Shown piece by piece: positions 32,600-41,374 of a stretch of 64,000 nucleotides of DNA (its first letter is position 1; each line of letters starts with the position of its first letter). The translations under genes were made by a program, and so were the position numbers. The notes below the pieces were generated by a model. That model was not told where the DNA came from, made no database searches, and worked only from the letters and a program-made list of their open reading frames with translations. This DNA comes from a virus: the IMG/VR virus record IMGVR_UViG_3300017963_007659, positions 1-64,000 of that record. One strand, written 5' to 3'.

Positions 32600-32620
32600 A
32601 TGACCAAAGAGGCGTCTTAA
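32600..32620 (+). CDS. Possible six-codon leader ORF
   Basis: ATG ACC AAA GAG GCG TCT TAA encodes MTKEAS. Its stop overlaps the start of the 1492-aa gene (TAATG), the arrangement expected for translational coupling. GAGG within it also serves as ribosome site for the large gene. It may be coincidental. Confidence 0.3.
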   Translation: MTKEAS

Positions 32621-35600
32621 TGACCATTAAAGCCTATTTTCAGTACCGTGAACAGGATGCCACCCGCTATTGGAACCTGACCAATGCGAACATTCGGCTC
32701 AAAGGTATTCTTGAGGGAACTGGTGTAGTTTCATCCGTAGCTGGCCAGCTTCGGGTAGAGATCGCCCCCTTCACCGTCCAAACCTTCGATGGGATGACTG
32801 TCGTCTCCGATGCGATTGAGACGTTGAACGTCACGGACGACGAAGTCTACTACATCGTCCTCTACGCCAAGTACCAGACCCTCGGTACGCCGACCTTGGT
32901 ACTTCAGGCAATCACTGCGGCGACCTACGCTGCACATCCTGAGAAAGACTACCTCGTCACCTTCGTTCGCTTGGACATTCCCCCGGCTGCGGTTCAGGTC
33001 AACCCAGCCGACTACGACGGGTCTGTTCGAGACGGTCTGTCTCCTCTTCGTCGTGCCTACTGGAAAGAGGCTGTAGCTGACTTCGCTTCGTTGCCTACCG
33101 ATGAGCAAGAGGTTCAGAACGGCGATATCCGGTTGACGCTGGATACCCACACAGCTTGGGTCTACAATTCTGGAACCACGACCTGGGATGCTCTCTCAGT
33201 CACGACGACTCTGGAAAATGTAGGTGGTCGTCAGGTGGAGTACTTCGCGGACTGGAACCGAGCGGCTAACGGTGACGGTATCGTTGGTGGTAACGATCGC
33301 TACGGAACCTTCAACACCGCGTTCACTACAGACCCCAAGCTCTCTATCCACGAGCACGCTGGCGTAGTGGACATGATTGGAATCGGTCAGATCCACGCAG
33401 CTATCAATGGACACCGTGTCGATACGATTCACACCGACTATACGATGACAACCGCACAGCCTGCTCCTGCTGCGCCTGACCGTTATGACTTGGTGTGGTT
33501 GGAGGTTTGGAGAGAGACCACGCTGAGCCCCGAGACTGAGGTGCATGAGACCTACGGTGGTGGCACAGCAGCGTTCTCTGTAGTCAGAGACGCCTTGGAA
33601 GACCTCAATATCAACTCCAATGAGGTTGCTGGAGCGAACTACGACGTAAACCAGATCACCACGACCGACGACAATCAGTTTGTAGTCACCAAGTGGCGCG
33701 TTTGGGATATGCCCAACGTCGATCCCTTGAACGTCAACCAGCCCCACTACCAGGTGGACTCTGGTGGTATCAAGCCACAGAACATCGACGGCAATAACTT
33801 CGAGCGTCCTCTCTATGGTGTCTACAAGGGCAATGTATGGCGAGCGCTCTCTCCGACAGCCTATGATGACTACTCTTGGGCGATCCCACTCTTGGTCATT
33901 CGACGTACTGAGTTCGAGACCATCGTCGGCAACAACGCTATCAAAATCATTCGCTCGAATGGTGAGCGCTACGTCTGGGAAGTCTACCCAACCGCTGAGG
34001 TAGACAACGGATCTCGCATCACGGGCATGAGTCATATCAATACCGAGACTCAAAAGAAAGAGGATACCCAGCAGCTCGGAGCGTCTGGTTGCCTCAATTA
34101 CCCAGACCTTCAATTGGGAGTGGATACCTTGACGGTTCCCCAAGGGTCTACATTCCACATCGATGGGTACACACACACTCTTCAATCGGACCTGACTATC
34201 ACTCTTCCGGATGCTCCTCTTCTCGCAACGAGGCACGACTTCGTTTATTTGGAGATGACAAGAGCCACGAACCCTGACGAAAGAGTACCCACTGAGACCA
34301 ATGATCTACTCTTCACAGGCTACGATATTTATCGCGGATTCGTCACATACAACTACCAGCTCAATCTTGCGGTCGTTGACGCAGGCGTGGACACTATTAT
34401 TGAAGATGCTATGGCAACGGCTGGATTTGCCAATATCAGCCCTGGTCTCTACCGAGACATCTCCACAACAGACGCGCGTAGTCCTATTGATTACGCCATT
34501 TGGGCCATTCCTGTAGCCATCGTTCACCGCTTGAACCAAGCTGGGTGGGACCGTGCGATACAACCGAATGGTGGTGCTGCGGGTACCCGTCCCGACAACC
34601 GAGACTGGCATGACATCGATGTCGATGATGTGTTGGACCTCCGTCACAAAGTAGTGCTCCCTGGAGAGGACCTGAAGGGTCTTCTGGACGAGTCGCAAGA
34701 GCGACTGTTGAGTGGGAAGCTGCGAACCCGTATGGTACAGCATCCTACATGGGCGAATAACTATGGTACGGGTCTGATGGAACAGACCAGCCTCTCGGTA
34801 GGCGGAACCGCTGGAACGAACAAACTTCCGGCTGACCCTGACACTCTACGCTACATCTGGTCAGATGCAGCCGAACAGGTGGTGTTTGGGGAGACATTCC
34901 CTGCGAATGCTCCTTATGCTGGAACGTATGTCACCTGGAATGGACCGGCCAACCCGGCTACCTTGACGATTGCAGCCCCTCCTGGAGCGTACATCGTCAT
35001 CGGGTCTGGAGACCTCAACCCCATTTTCGGCATTCAACGACATACTGCCTCACCGCAGAACGGCAACGGTCCTGGGATCAGTGACTCAGATAACGGAGAC
35101 AACTTCACCGTCATGTTCCCCAACATCGGTGACTTGCCGTGGACGCAGACGTCATTTGATGCAAACGGTAACGCCATTGCGTGTTCAATAACTACAAACT
35201 GGGTGTCAACAATCAACCCCGCTGATGCTGATGCTGTCATGCACGTCTACTACTGGATTTGCTATGACCGTTCGACGCAGCTCGACGGACAGGGCAATAT
35301 CTACAACGACTTGAACCAAGGCTTTCAGCACGTGCCCGACGAGGTCATTCTCGCGGAGAACTTTGCCGGGGGTAATGACCCAGCCATTGGTCCGCTAGCT
35401 CGGGAAATGACCTACGTGAACTACACAGGAGCTTCGCTGACCATCACAGCAGCTCAGATTACCGCAGCGTACCCTGAGTTCGCTGGACCACCGAAGATCT
35501 ATGGTGTGCCTGTAGTCCATACAGAGGGACGTTCTATTATGCACGCCAACGCGACAAATCCATCCAGTGAGATTTCTATCTCTCTCGACGACGCGTTTAC

Positions 35601-37098
35601 AGACATCACCATCACGCCAACAGTAGCTTGGGTCAATGAGAATATAAAAGTTCTCGTTATCTTTGACGACGTTGGCTATGAGGGGTGGTTCGACTTCCGC
35701 CAACACACCAAGAGCCTCATGGGACCATGCTTCTGGTCAGTGCAGGGACCATGGACTCCTGGAGCGGTGGAAAGTGGCGTTCTCATAGAGCTAGCTGCGG
35801 GGCAATACAGCCTTCCTATGGATGAAGTGATTAAGGAAGGTATGGTAGCAGGTGGTATCCAAGAAGATGCATGGGGCAATCCTGGACGTATGAACATCCA
35901 TGGGCTTGTCTACTGGAGAGCCGCTGGTTCTCCTCCAGGCACTCCTTGGGAGATGACCACATGGGCTGGAGACCCCTTTGAGCCCTTCATGCGCTTCGGA
36001 GCACTCAACTCCCATGTATTCACATTCATGTTCGAGACGGTACCCGCTGTACCTCTTGCCTATGAATTCATGTTCGTGATCCCGGTCACAAACCCTGCTG
36101 GACCAGCCGCCGATTACATCTTCACGACGAAGTATACGCCCTATCAAGGGAAAAACACCGCATCCTCCGCTGACATTGACGAAGACCTCCATGGAGTTTG
36201 CGTGGCTAGTGGAGACCCGGCTTGGACGACAAGAGGATCGAACGATCCCCGTATCCAAGCCCTCGACCAACCCACCGGTTACATTGACCGCACGGATATC
36301 GTCTCAAGTGACCCCAGCAGATGTCTGACAACACACCAACAGAACGATACCTACTGTCTCGTTCAAAGCTGGCGAGACGACTACAAGAATGAGAGGCATG
36401 TAGCAGGGAACGCCTCCGCGCGTCTTCCTCTAGTTGACCCCACGAACAACATCTTCGCCCTCTCCAGTCCGGAGTTTGGATTAGATTCCTCGCTTCGTTA
36501 TGAAATCCTTGTGATAGGTGGTTTTACCGAGCGCGAAGCGACGGACTTTGCGTCTTCGGGGTCTATGCCGTCAGCTTCTCCGTACACCCTTGGGACCATT
36601 GAGGAGCCAGTGATTGGGTCATTGCTGAAACCCGGCTCCATTATTCGTTGGCCTCTTGGTATGTCAGTTATCACGAAGTCCGCTCTTCGGGATGCTGGAA
36701 TAGTACAGGGACAGCGTGGATGGTCGATAGCTCACGAATATCTCCAGTCGACATTCCTACCTCCTGGATATTACTTCCCGACCTGTACGGCTTCATACCT
36801 GCCAGGAGGAAGTGGTCATAACTGGAATCTGCTTCTTCGGGAGCTTGGTGTCTCGTATCTGGAAGCGCCCGAATTCTTCAGCATGGGGACTTCCCTGACA
36901 CTCACGATAACGGCAGCAGCACTTGGCTACCACTGTGCCCTCATTTCTCCGGACCAGGACCCAGGGGTACTACGCATGCAGGTCACAACAGCACAGCTTC
37001 CTGCCACCGTCAGCGGTACGACGGTCAATGCTGTCGGAAACACGTTCGATGCATTCTTGCCACACCGCAATCTGATCTTGAGTTGGAATGCTGGGTAG
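32620..37098 (+). CDS. Large virion protein, 1492 aa (baseplate/fibre-like)
   Basis: The longest gene of the window. It is beta-rich, Thr/Asn/Gly-rich and lacks membrane segments, as in phage baseplate or tail-fibre proteins. The first 200 residues (YFQYREQDATRYWNLTNANI..., TLNVTDDEVYYIVLYAKYQT) have the look of a virion-attachment domain; the middle has repeated PxxYDLVWLEVWRETT / RHDFVYLEMTRATN segments, suggesting duplicated beta domains. The C-terminus contains more compact domains. Specific role unknown. It heads a 20-kb set of virion genes. Confidence 0.75.
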   Translation: MTIKAYFQYREQDATRYWNLTNANIRLKGILEGTGVVSSVAGQLRVEIAPFTVQTFDGMTVVSDAIETLNVTDDEVYYIVLYAKYQTLGTPTLVLQAITAATYAAHPEKDYLVTFVRLDIPPAAVQVNPADYDGSVRDGLSPLRRAYWKEAVADFASLPTDEQEVQNGDIRLTLDTHTAWVYNSGTTTWDALSVTTTLENVGGRQVEYFADWNRAANGDGIVGGNDRYGTFNTAFTTDPKLSIHEHAGVVDMIGIGQIHAAINGHRVDTIHTDYTMTTAQPAPAAPDRYDLVWLEVWRETTLSPETEVHETYGGGTAAFSVVRDALEDLNINSNEVAGANYDVNQITTTDDNQFVVTKWRVWDMPNVDPLNVNQPHYQVDSGGIKPQNIDGNNFERPLYGVYKGNVWRALSPTAYDDYSWAIPLLVIRRTEFETIVGNNAIKIIRSNGERYVWEVYPTAEVDNGSRITGMSHINTETQKKEDTQQLGASGCLNYPDLQLGVDTLTVPQGSTFHIDGYTHTLQSDLTITLPDAPLLATRHDFVYLEMTRATNPDERVPTETNDLLFTGYDIYRGFVTYNYQLNLAVVDAGVDTIIEDAMATAGFANISPGLYRDISTTDARSPIDYAIWAIPVAIVHRLNQAGWDRAIQPNGGAAGTRPDNRDWHDIDVDDVLDLRHKVVLPGEDLKGLLDESQERLLSGKLRTRMVQHPTWANNYGTGLMEQTSLSVGGTAGTNKLPADPDTLRYIWSDAAEQVVFGETFPANAPYAGTYVTWNGPANPATLTIAAPPGAYIVIGSGDLNPIFGIQRHTASPQNGNGPGISDSDNGDNFTVMFPNIGDLPWTQTSFDANGNAIACSITTNWVSTINPADADAVMHVYYWICYDRSTQLDGQGNIYNDLNQGFQHVPDEVILAENFAGGNDPAIGPLAREMTYVNYTGASLTITAAQITAAYPEFAGPPKIYGVPVVHTEGRSIMHANATNPSSEISISLDDAFTDITITPTVAWVNENIKVLVIFDDVGYEGWFDFRQHTKSLMGPCFWSVQGPWTPGAVESGVLIELAAGQYSLPMDEVIKEGMVAGGIQEDAWGNPGRMNIHGLVYWRAAGSPPGTPWEMTTWAGDPFEPFMRFGALNSHVFTFMFETVPAVPLAYEFMFVIPVTNPAGPAADYIFTTKYTPYQGKNTASSADIDEDLHGVCVASGDPAWTTRGSNDPRIQALDQPTGYIDRTDIVSSDPSRCLTTHQQNDTYCLVQSWRDDYKNERHVAGNASARLPLVDPTNNIFALSSPEFGLDSSLRYEILVIGGFTEREATDFASSGSMPSASPYTLGTIEEPVIGSLLKPGSIIRWPLGMSVITKSALRDAGIVQGQRGWSIAHEYLQSTFLPPGYYFPTCTASYLPGGSGHNWNLLLRELGVSYLEAPEFFSMGTSLTLTITAAALGYHCALISPDQDPGVLRMQVTTAQLPATVSGTTVNAVGNTFDAFLPHRNLILSWNAG

Positions 37099-37109
37099 GA
37101 GGTAACTTT

Positions 37110-37772
37110 ATGAGTTCCGTAGCATTTTTCGTCAAAAAAGGGGTGGTGGTCCGAAAGTCTACTACCGACTTTACTCCAAAAGAGGGAGAAAAGCTAGTAG
37201 TTCTGGATGAGGAAACGGCAAAAGGGATGACGGTCACCCCATGGATCCCAGGGTCTTCTCTCTATGACAAGCCAGAGGACTTTCCCTTCTGCAAGATCTC
37301 TGCGGATGATATCCAAACGGAGTACACGCCTCCGACAGTGGACAGGCAGGCGAAGAAAGTAGAAGCGCTTCTTAGCTCCATTCTTGTAGTCTTGGGGAAG
37401 TCTCTTCCAACGGAGCTTCAAGAATCCCTTAGCCTCCTCCAGTCCCAACTCGCTGTCCATGCGGAGATGGAAGAGTATTGGGGACGTGTGGTCTATACAG
37501 AGGGAGCAGCTACTCTCACGGACGGTGACGGAATTACCGTAGAGGTCGTTCAAGACGGTGAGCTGAAAGTGACCTTCGAGAGTGCTTTCGCTGAGACCGC
37601 TTCCTTTGGGGTCTGGGTCACCTTCGAGACCGATGGCGTGCGCTATGTCACGTCACACAGTGTAGGTGGAACAGACTGTACGATCTCCCTTAAAGCCATC
37701 TCAGATGGGGCTGCTGTCACTGAAGCCACCTTCTCCGTTCTCGCCAAGGGTCGTCTCGGCTCCGCAGAATAA
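37110..37772 (+). CDS. Putative virion accessory protein, 220 aa
   Basis: Not recognised. The N-terminal half is soluble, mixed alpha/beta, with a helix QAKKVEALLSSILVVLGKSLPTELQESL (about 83-110); the C-terminal half is a predicted beta sandwich (ATLTDGDGITVEVVQDG, VTFESAFAETASF). It follows the 1492-aa gene by 11 nt with GGAGG before the ATG, so the two are co-translated; likely a partner or cap of that structure. Confidence 0.7.
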   Translation: MSSVAFFVKKGVVVRKSTTDFTPKEGEKLVVLDEETAKGMTVTPWIPGSSLYDKPEDFPFCKISADDIQTEYTPPTVDRQAKKVEALLSSILVVLGKSLPTELQESLSLLQSQLAVHAEMEEYWGRVVYTEGAATLTDGDGITVEVVQDGELKVTFESAFAETASFGVWVTFETDGVRYVTSHSVGGTDCTISLKAISDGAAVTEATFSVLAKGRLGSAE

Positions 37773-37824
37773 CGCACTTTTTCTTCAAGAATGACCGTAT
37801 CTGTCACTGGAAGATAAAAATTCC

Positions 37825-37832
37825 AGTCAAAG
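37825..37832 (+). promoter_or_regulatory. AGTCAAAG element
   Basis: Fourteen nt before the lipoprotein ATG, preceded by A-rich TAAAAATTCC. Same arrangement before 50593, 61242 and 62123. Confidence 0.45.
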
Positions 37833-37846
37833 GTATGTAGGGAGAT

Positions 37847-38359
37847 ATGACGATGGAGAAAACTATCTACAGCCTGATTTCAACCATTCTTGTAGGATTA
37901 CTTGTAGTTGCTGGCTGCGGAGCTGAACCACGCTCCCAGGACGACCCCTTCGATGCCGATGTGGAAGAAGACGGAGATGTGGAGTCTGACGCCTCAGATG
38001 GAGATGCGGACGGAGACTCTGACGGCGATGCGGACGGCGAAGGAGGCCCAGACTACGAGGGGGATGAACCTGGAGAGTGTGACGACGGAGCTGACAACGA
38101 CCGTGACGGTCTCTTCGATTGTGATGACGATGGCTGTGCTGGTAGCCCCGTCTGCGATCAAACAGATGGAGATGCGGATGCTGACTCTGATGGCGACAGC
38201 GATGGCGATGGCGACGGGGATTCAGATAGTGACTCCGACGCTGATGAAGATGAGGACGTTGACGAGGAGGAGGAAGACGCAGACATCGACGAAGATGTAG
38301 GAGGACGAAGAGGAGGAGCCGTGCGGAGGCTGTTCCACAGGCTTCACCTGCTGCGATGA
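37847..38359 (+). pseudogene. Lipoprotein with Asp/Gly-rich stalk, 5' part of a frameshifted gene
   Basis: Residues 1-24 are a lipoprotein signal peptide with lipobox LVVAGC, so the mature protein would be lipidated at Cys24 and surface-attached. A stalk of D-G-D/D-A-D-G units (about 32-160, with DDGADNDRDGLFDCDDDGC, a calcium-loop-like segment) follows. Near 38300 the frame changes: this frame runs to an Arg-rich nonsense end, whereas the +1 frame continues as E-E-E-P-C-G-G-C-S and joins the Cys-rich part at 38388. Removing one G near 38300-38307 would restore one long protein. This composition is typical of secreted proteins of Myxococcota-like bacteria. The shift may be a real mutation, an assembly error or programmed. 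Confidence 0.75.
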
Positions 38360-38387
38360 TCGCTGTGTAGCTCTAGATGTCGATGAG

Positions 38388-39236
38388 ATGAACTGCGGAG
38401 GTTGTGGCCTCCAGTGTGGCTCCGGAACGGACTGTGTCTCAGGGGAGTGTCTCTGTAGCTGGACTCTTCATGGAACGGACCTCTCCATCGTCTGTGACCC
38501 CGGAGCCGGTTGCTGCGTCAGCGATACCACGGGCATGGGGGAATGTGTGAACCTACGAATCGGAGCCCTCGACGACGACAATTGGGAAGAGACTACCCAC
38601 TGTGGTACCTGCAACAATAGCTGTAATGGCTGGTCCTGTCGGGAAGGGGAATGCTGCTTCGAGTATGACCCCGCGACTTGGGAGACCTGGGATGAGTGTC
38701 CTACCCCTGAGCACATGTTGACTCCAGACTGTGGTGGCGACTGTGGTCCAGACGGTACCTGCTGCGGAGACCGCTGCGTGGATACGGAACAGGACGAGAT
38801 GAACTGTGGTGGTTGCGGTCGAGAGTGCGGGGATGGAGCTACCTGTGTTGAAGGCGTGTGCCGCTGTCTACAATCGAGCGGCTATGAGGAAGGTGTCGAC
38901 TGTCGGTCATGGGGAGCGTGCTGCCGAGAAGGCTGGATAGGGGAACCCCGCTGTGTGGATATCATCGATGGGGTGAGCAGCGGTGGTGGAGATGTCACAC
39001 ATTGTGGTGGATGCGGAACCGTCTGCTACTACATCGATGAACCCCCTTACGATAGCGCGCAAGAGTGCGTTGACGCAATGTGTTATGTTGAGACGGATGC
39101 TGGCTATTGTACTCGTGACACGGACTGTCCTGATCCTCCTGCCTGGTTGTTTGACACCTCGACTCCTACTGTAGAATGCAGAGCAACGCGCTGCGTCGTG
39201 ACCTATCCTCCCTACGGTGCTCCTTTCGGCGGCTGA
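38388..39236 (+). pseudogene. Cys-rich 3' part of the frameshifted lipoprotein gene
   Basis: 282 aa from the first ATG, but the coding frame is open upstream to about 38305 and reads CSTGFTCCDDRCVALDVDEM before it. It contains at least three NCGGCG-type units (NCGGCGLQCGSGTDC, NCGGCGRECGDGATC, HCGGCGTVC) with CCGDRCVDTEQDEMNC connectors, a disulphide-rich extracellular repeat of deltaproteobacterial surface proteins. No independent ribosome site precedes 38388, supporting a single original gene. Probable role: surface or virion-exposed protein, perhaps taken from a host. Confidence 0.75.
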
Positions 39237-39267
39237 CCTCTTTGAACTGAAGCAGTCAAAGAGTGGT

Positions 39268-39528
39268 ATGCACATCAGTAGAGCGCATCCATCTTTCGGT
39301 CTATATGTTCACGCGGTGCAGGAGGGACAACGCATTCCCTGTCTCCATACCGTCAGCACTGATAACAAACAGTATCTGACAAACGACCTGATTGGTGGTG
39401 TCTACGACTACCTCTACGTCAAACTGTCGGATCTCCCCCGCATGCCTCTTCAAACCCTCCGAGACTTCTACGATACCAAAGAGGAGCATGAGATCAGGAT
39501 TATTGAGAAGGATCCCTACCGTGAATGA
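39268..39528 (+). CDS. Hypothetical protein, 86 aa
   Basis: Not recognised. Compact and beta-rich (FGLYVHAVQEGQRIPCLHTV, DYLYVKLSDL) with a helical end. ATG 39268 is preferred; an in-frame GTG at 39217 would add 17 aa and overlap the preceding gene. AGTCAAAGAG lies immediately upstream, resembling the AGTCAAAG element. Confidence 0.6.
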   Translation: MHISRAHPSFGLYVHAVQEGQRIPCLHTVSTDNKQYLTNDLIGGVYDYLYVKLSDLPRMPLQTLRDFYDTKEEHEIRIIEKDPYRE

Positions 39529-39937
39529 GGGAGGATGCAAGCTCGCAGAATTTCAGGAGCTTCCTCTTCTGGACGCCCTCTTCCATGTTGGTGCGTTCTT
39601 TGAGACGCTCATAGCTTCAACACACAGTTTGGCCCAACGCCTCATCATAAAGAGCCCTTTGGGGTGCGCACTGAAGGTCTTCTGCCATGATGCGGAGAAC
39701 CGAGCGCTTCTTGTAGAAGCTGTGGAAAAGGCTCTTGAAGTTCCCATTCAGGAAGGCTGCGTACACAACAATGACCATGGCTTCTTCGGGATCATGGTGA
39801 TTCTTGAAGCCGAAGATCATCAGCAGACACTATGCCAGATTGCGGATATGATTGCTACAAGAATCCCTCTCGGGTGTATGGGGTGCTATCTTCGCGCGTT
39901 CGTTCGGAAGTACGCCGATCCTGACCTCCTCTGGTAG
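39521..39937 (+). CDS. Hypothetical protein, 138 aa (GTG start)
   Basis: Not recognised. Mixed alpha/beta with a central KVFCHDAENRALLVEAVEKAL helix and HNNDHGFFGIMVILEAEDHQQTL strand-helix, resembling a small ferredoxin-like fold, but with no proof. GTG 39521 follows AAGGA and overlaps the previous stop by 8 nt. The 3' half carries two exact copies of the window-wide 10-mer (39800, 39855). Confidence 0.65.
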   Translation: MNEGGCKLAEFQELPLLDALFHVGAFFETLIASTHSLAQRLIIKSPLGCALKVFCHDAENRALLVEAVEKALEVPIQEGCVHNNDHGFFGIMVILEAEDHQQTLCQIADMIATRIPLGCMGCYLRAFVRKYADPDLLW

Positions 39938-39956
39938 CCCAAAGGCCCCTCCATCA

Positions 39957-39964
39957 GGTTACCT
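39957..39964 (+). promoter_or_regulatory. GGTTACCT element
   Basis: Nine nt before the ATG at 39974. It overlaps a CCTTA-TG-TAAGG inverted repeat (39962-39973) that ends at the ATG; AAGG touching the start codon is too close for a normal ribosome site. Confidence 0.45.
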
Positions 39965-39973
39965 TATGTAAGG

Positions 39974-41044
39974 ATGACGTACCATTTCCTTAAAAGACGA
40001 GTCCATTCAGCTTTTGAGATGCACACTATCCTCCGTGAGTGGATGATTGGACCTCTTGGCTGGACAGACATAGACAACGACCCTGGTGGTGGTTCCTTCG
40101 GCTTGGTCGCTTCAAGTACCGATGGTATCCTGACGACCAGCTTCCCTCGACGCATCTCTTCTGGGTCCAGCCTCTTCACCCCTGCGATGGTAGGGCAATG
40201 GCTCGTGACCTACGGCACAACTCTCGACCAGAACAAAGGCGTCTTCAAGATTGGGCGCTACATCGACCCTCAGAACATCGAATGTGTCGATGGGCTCTTC
40301 GGACCGAACTTCACCACAGAGTCTCCTGTGAACTGGAGAGTGGTCGATCCTACTCTGAACATCGGAAACTCCTGGTTCGTGGCTCAAGCCTACAACGGTT
40401 GGGAAGTCCGCGTCTATACAACAGGTGTAGCTACCGAGATTCATTATGAAACTGGACCTTTCGGTGGGTGGGACTCCGTGGGTGACGCTTGGACGCAACC
40501 TGTGACGAGCAGTGCCTACATCACAGAAGGAACAAACCAGAGTTGGACATGGTTCGGTCCTGATTCTCCAGGAAACACTCACATTGTAGGTGTGAGTGAT
40601 GACGACTACGACACTGTGCGCGAGATCGCCTACATAGGGGAAATCAATGCATTTTATCCTGCATCAGACCCCTCTCCTGTGATTTGTTTGGGAGGGGCTC
40701 CGGATTTGACTCCTGCTGGCTTCTTGGGAGGGGCACGTGGAGGTCAGATAGCTGCGGATGACGTCACACCTGTCGACGTTGTATCTCTAGAGTTCGGTGA
40801 CGGAGGGGTTGCCTTCGAGTTTTTCCAAGACTTGGAGCCGAACGCATGGGATGGCTTTTGGGATGAAGCTGATATTGAGGTGAGTGCGCTAGCAGGGGTC
40901 AACTCTGAGAACCGAGGCGTTCTATACGACGTTCGGTTGTGTAGTACCTTGCTAAGACGGAGGGAATCTCTCAATAATGGTCGGACACGCCTTTCGTTGG
41001 GAACGGGAGTCAGCGTGCTGTCGGATGGAGGTTCTCTCGGATAA
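39974..41044 (+). CDS. Virion/fibre protein, 356 aa
   Basis: Beta-rich, Gly/Thr-rich. An N-terminal helix (HFLKRRVHSAFEMHTILREWM) precedes a domain whose strand order (MVGQWLVTYGTTLDQNKGVFKIGRYIDPQNI, in pieces) parallels the protein at 41375 (VGKLLAVYDPAEVRNTGIFP...FTDPSTI), so the two are paralogues. A probable tail or baseplate component. Start adjoins a GGTTACCT element. Confidence 0.7.
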   Translation: MTYHFLKRRVHSAFEMHTILREWMIGPLGWTDIDNDPGGGSFGLVASSTDGILTTSFPRRISSGSSLFTPAMVGQWLVTYGTTLDQNKGVFKIGRYIDPQNIECVDGLFGPNFTTESPVNWRVVDPTLNIGNSWFVAQAYNGWEVRVYTTGVATEIHYETGPFGGWDSVGDAWTQPVTSSAYITEGTNQSWTWFGPDSPGNTHIVGVSDDDYDTVREIAYIGEINAFYPASDPSPVICLGGAPDLTPAGFLGGARGGQIAADDVTPVDVVSLEFGDGGVAFEFFQDLEPNAWDGFWDEADIEVSALAGVNSENRGVLYDVRLCSTLLRRRESLNNGRTRLSLGTGVSVLSDGGSLG

Positions 41045-41059
41045 CCAGAGAGGACTGAT

Positions 41060-41365
41060 TTGATCCTACAGAAGACTGCCATACTCGGGGCATTGTTGGT
41101 TGCGGTTCGTAAAGGAAAGAAAGTACAGAATGTAACGAAGATCGATACCGACGCAAAGACGGTACGAGATGTTACAGGAAAAACATATCAGGTCGACTTC
41201 TTCGTTGCCCTCAAGCCTCCTGTCTTTCTACATAGCAAGCTGGAGGCTCTTGGTATCGAATGGACGGGAGATGTCGCTGCTTACATTAAAAGGAAGAAGC
41301 GACAGTTGAACCAAGAGAAACGCCGCTCGAAGCGGAAGATCAAAGACGAGCAAGCGGCTGCATAG
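41060..41365 (+). CDS. Small basic protein, 101 aa (TTG start)
   Basis: Not recognised. Hydrophobic N-terminus (ILGALLVAV), a beta-rich middle (KIDTDAKTVRDVTGKTYQVD) and a highly basic helical C-terminus (YIKRKKRQLNQEKRRSKRKI). TTG 41060 with GAGAGG upstream is the only start before the conserved part. Sits between two paralogous virion genes. Confidence 0.6.
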   Translation: MILQKTAILGALLVAVRKGKKVQNVTKIDTDAKTVRDVTGKTYQVDFFVALKPPVFLHSKLEALGIEWTGDVAAYIKRKKRQLNQEKRRSKRKIKDEQAAA

Positions 41366-41374
41366 GATCAAACG

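Noticed and set aside
37773-37846. Rho-independent terminator after the 220-aa gene
   Set aside because: The T-run near 37778 is not preceded by a stable GC-rich hairpin. No convincing terminator was found anywhere in the window.
37960-38300. DNA minisatellite in the Asp/Gly stalk
   Set aside because: The repeats follow from low-complexity Asp/Gly/Ala coding; unit length is irregular.
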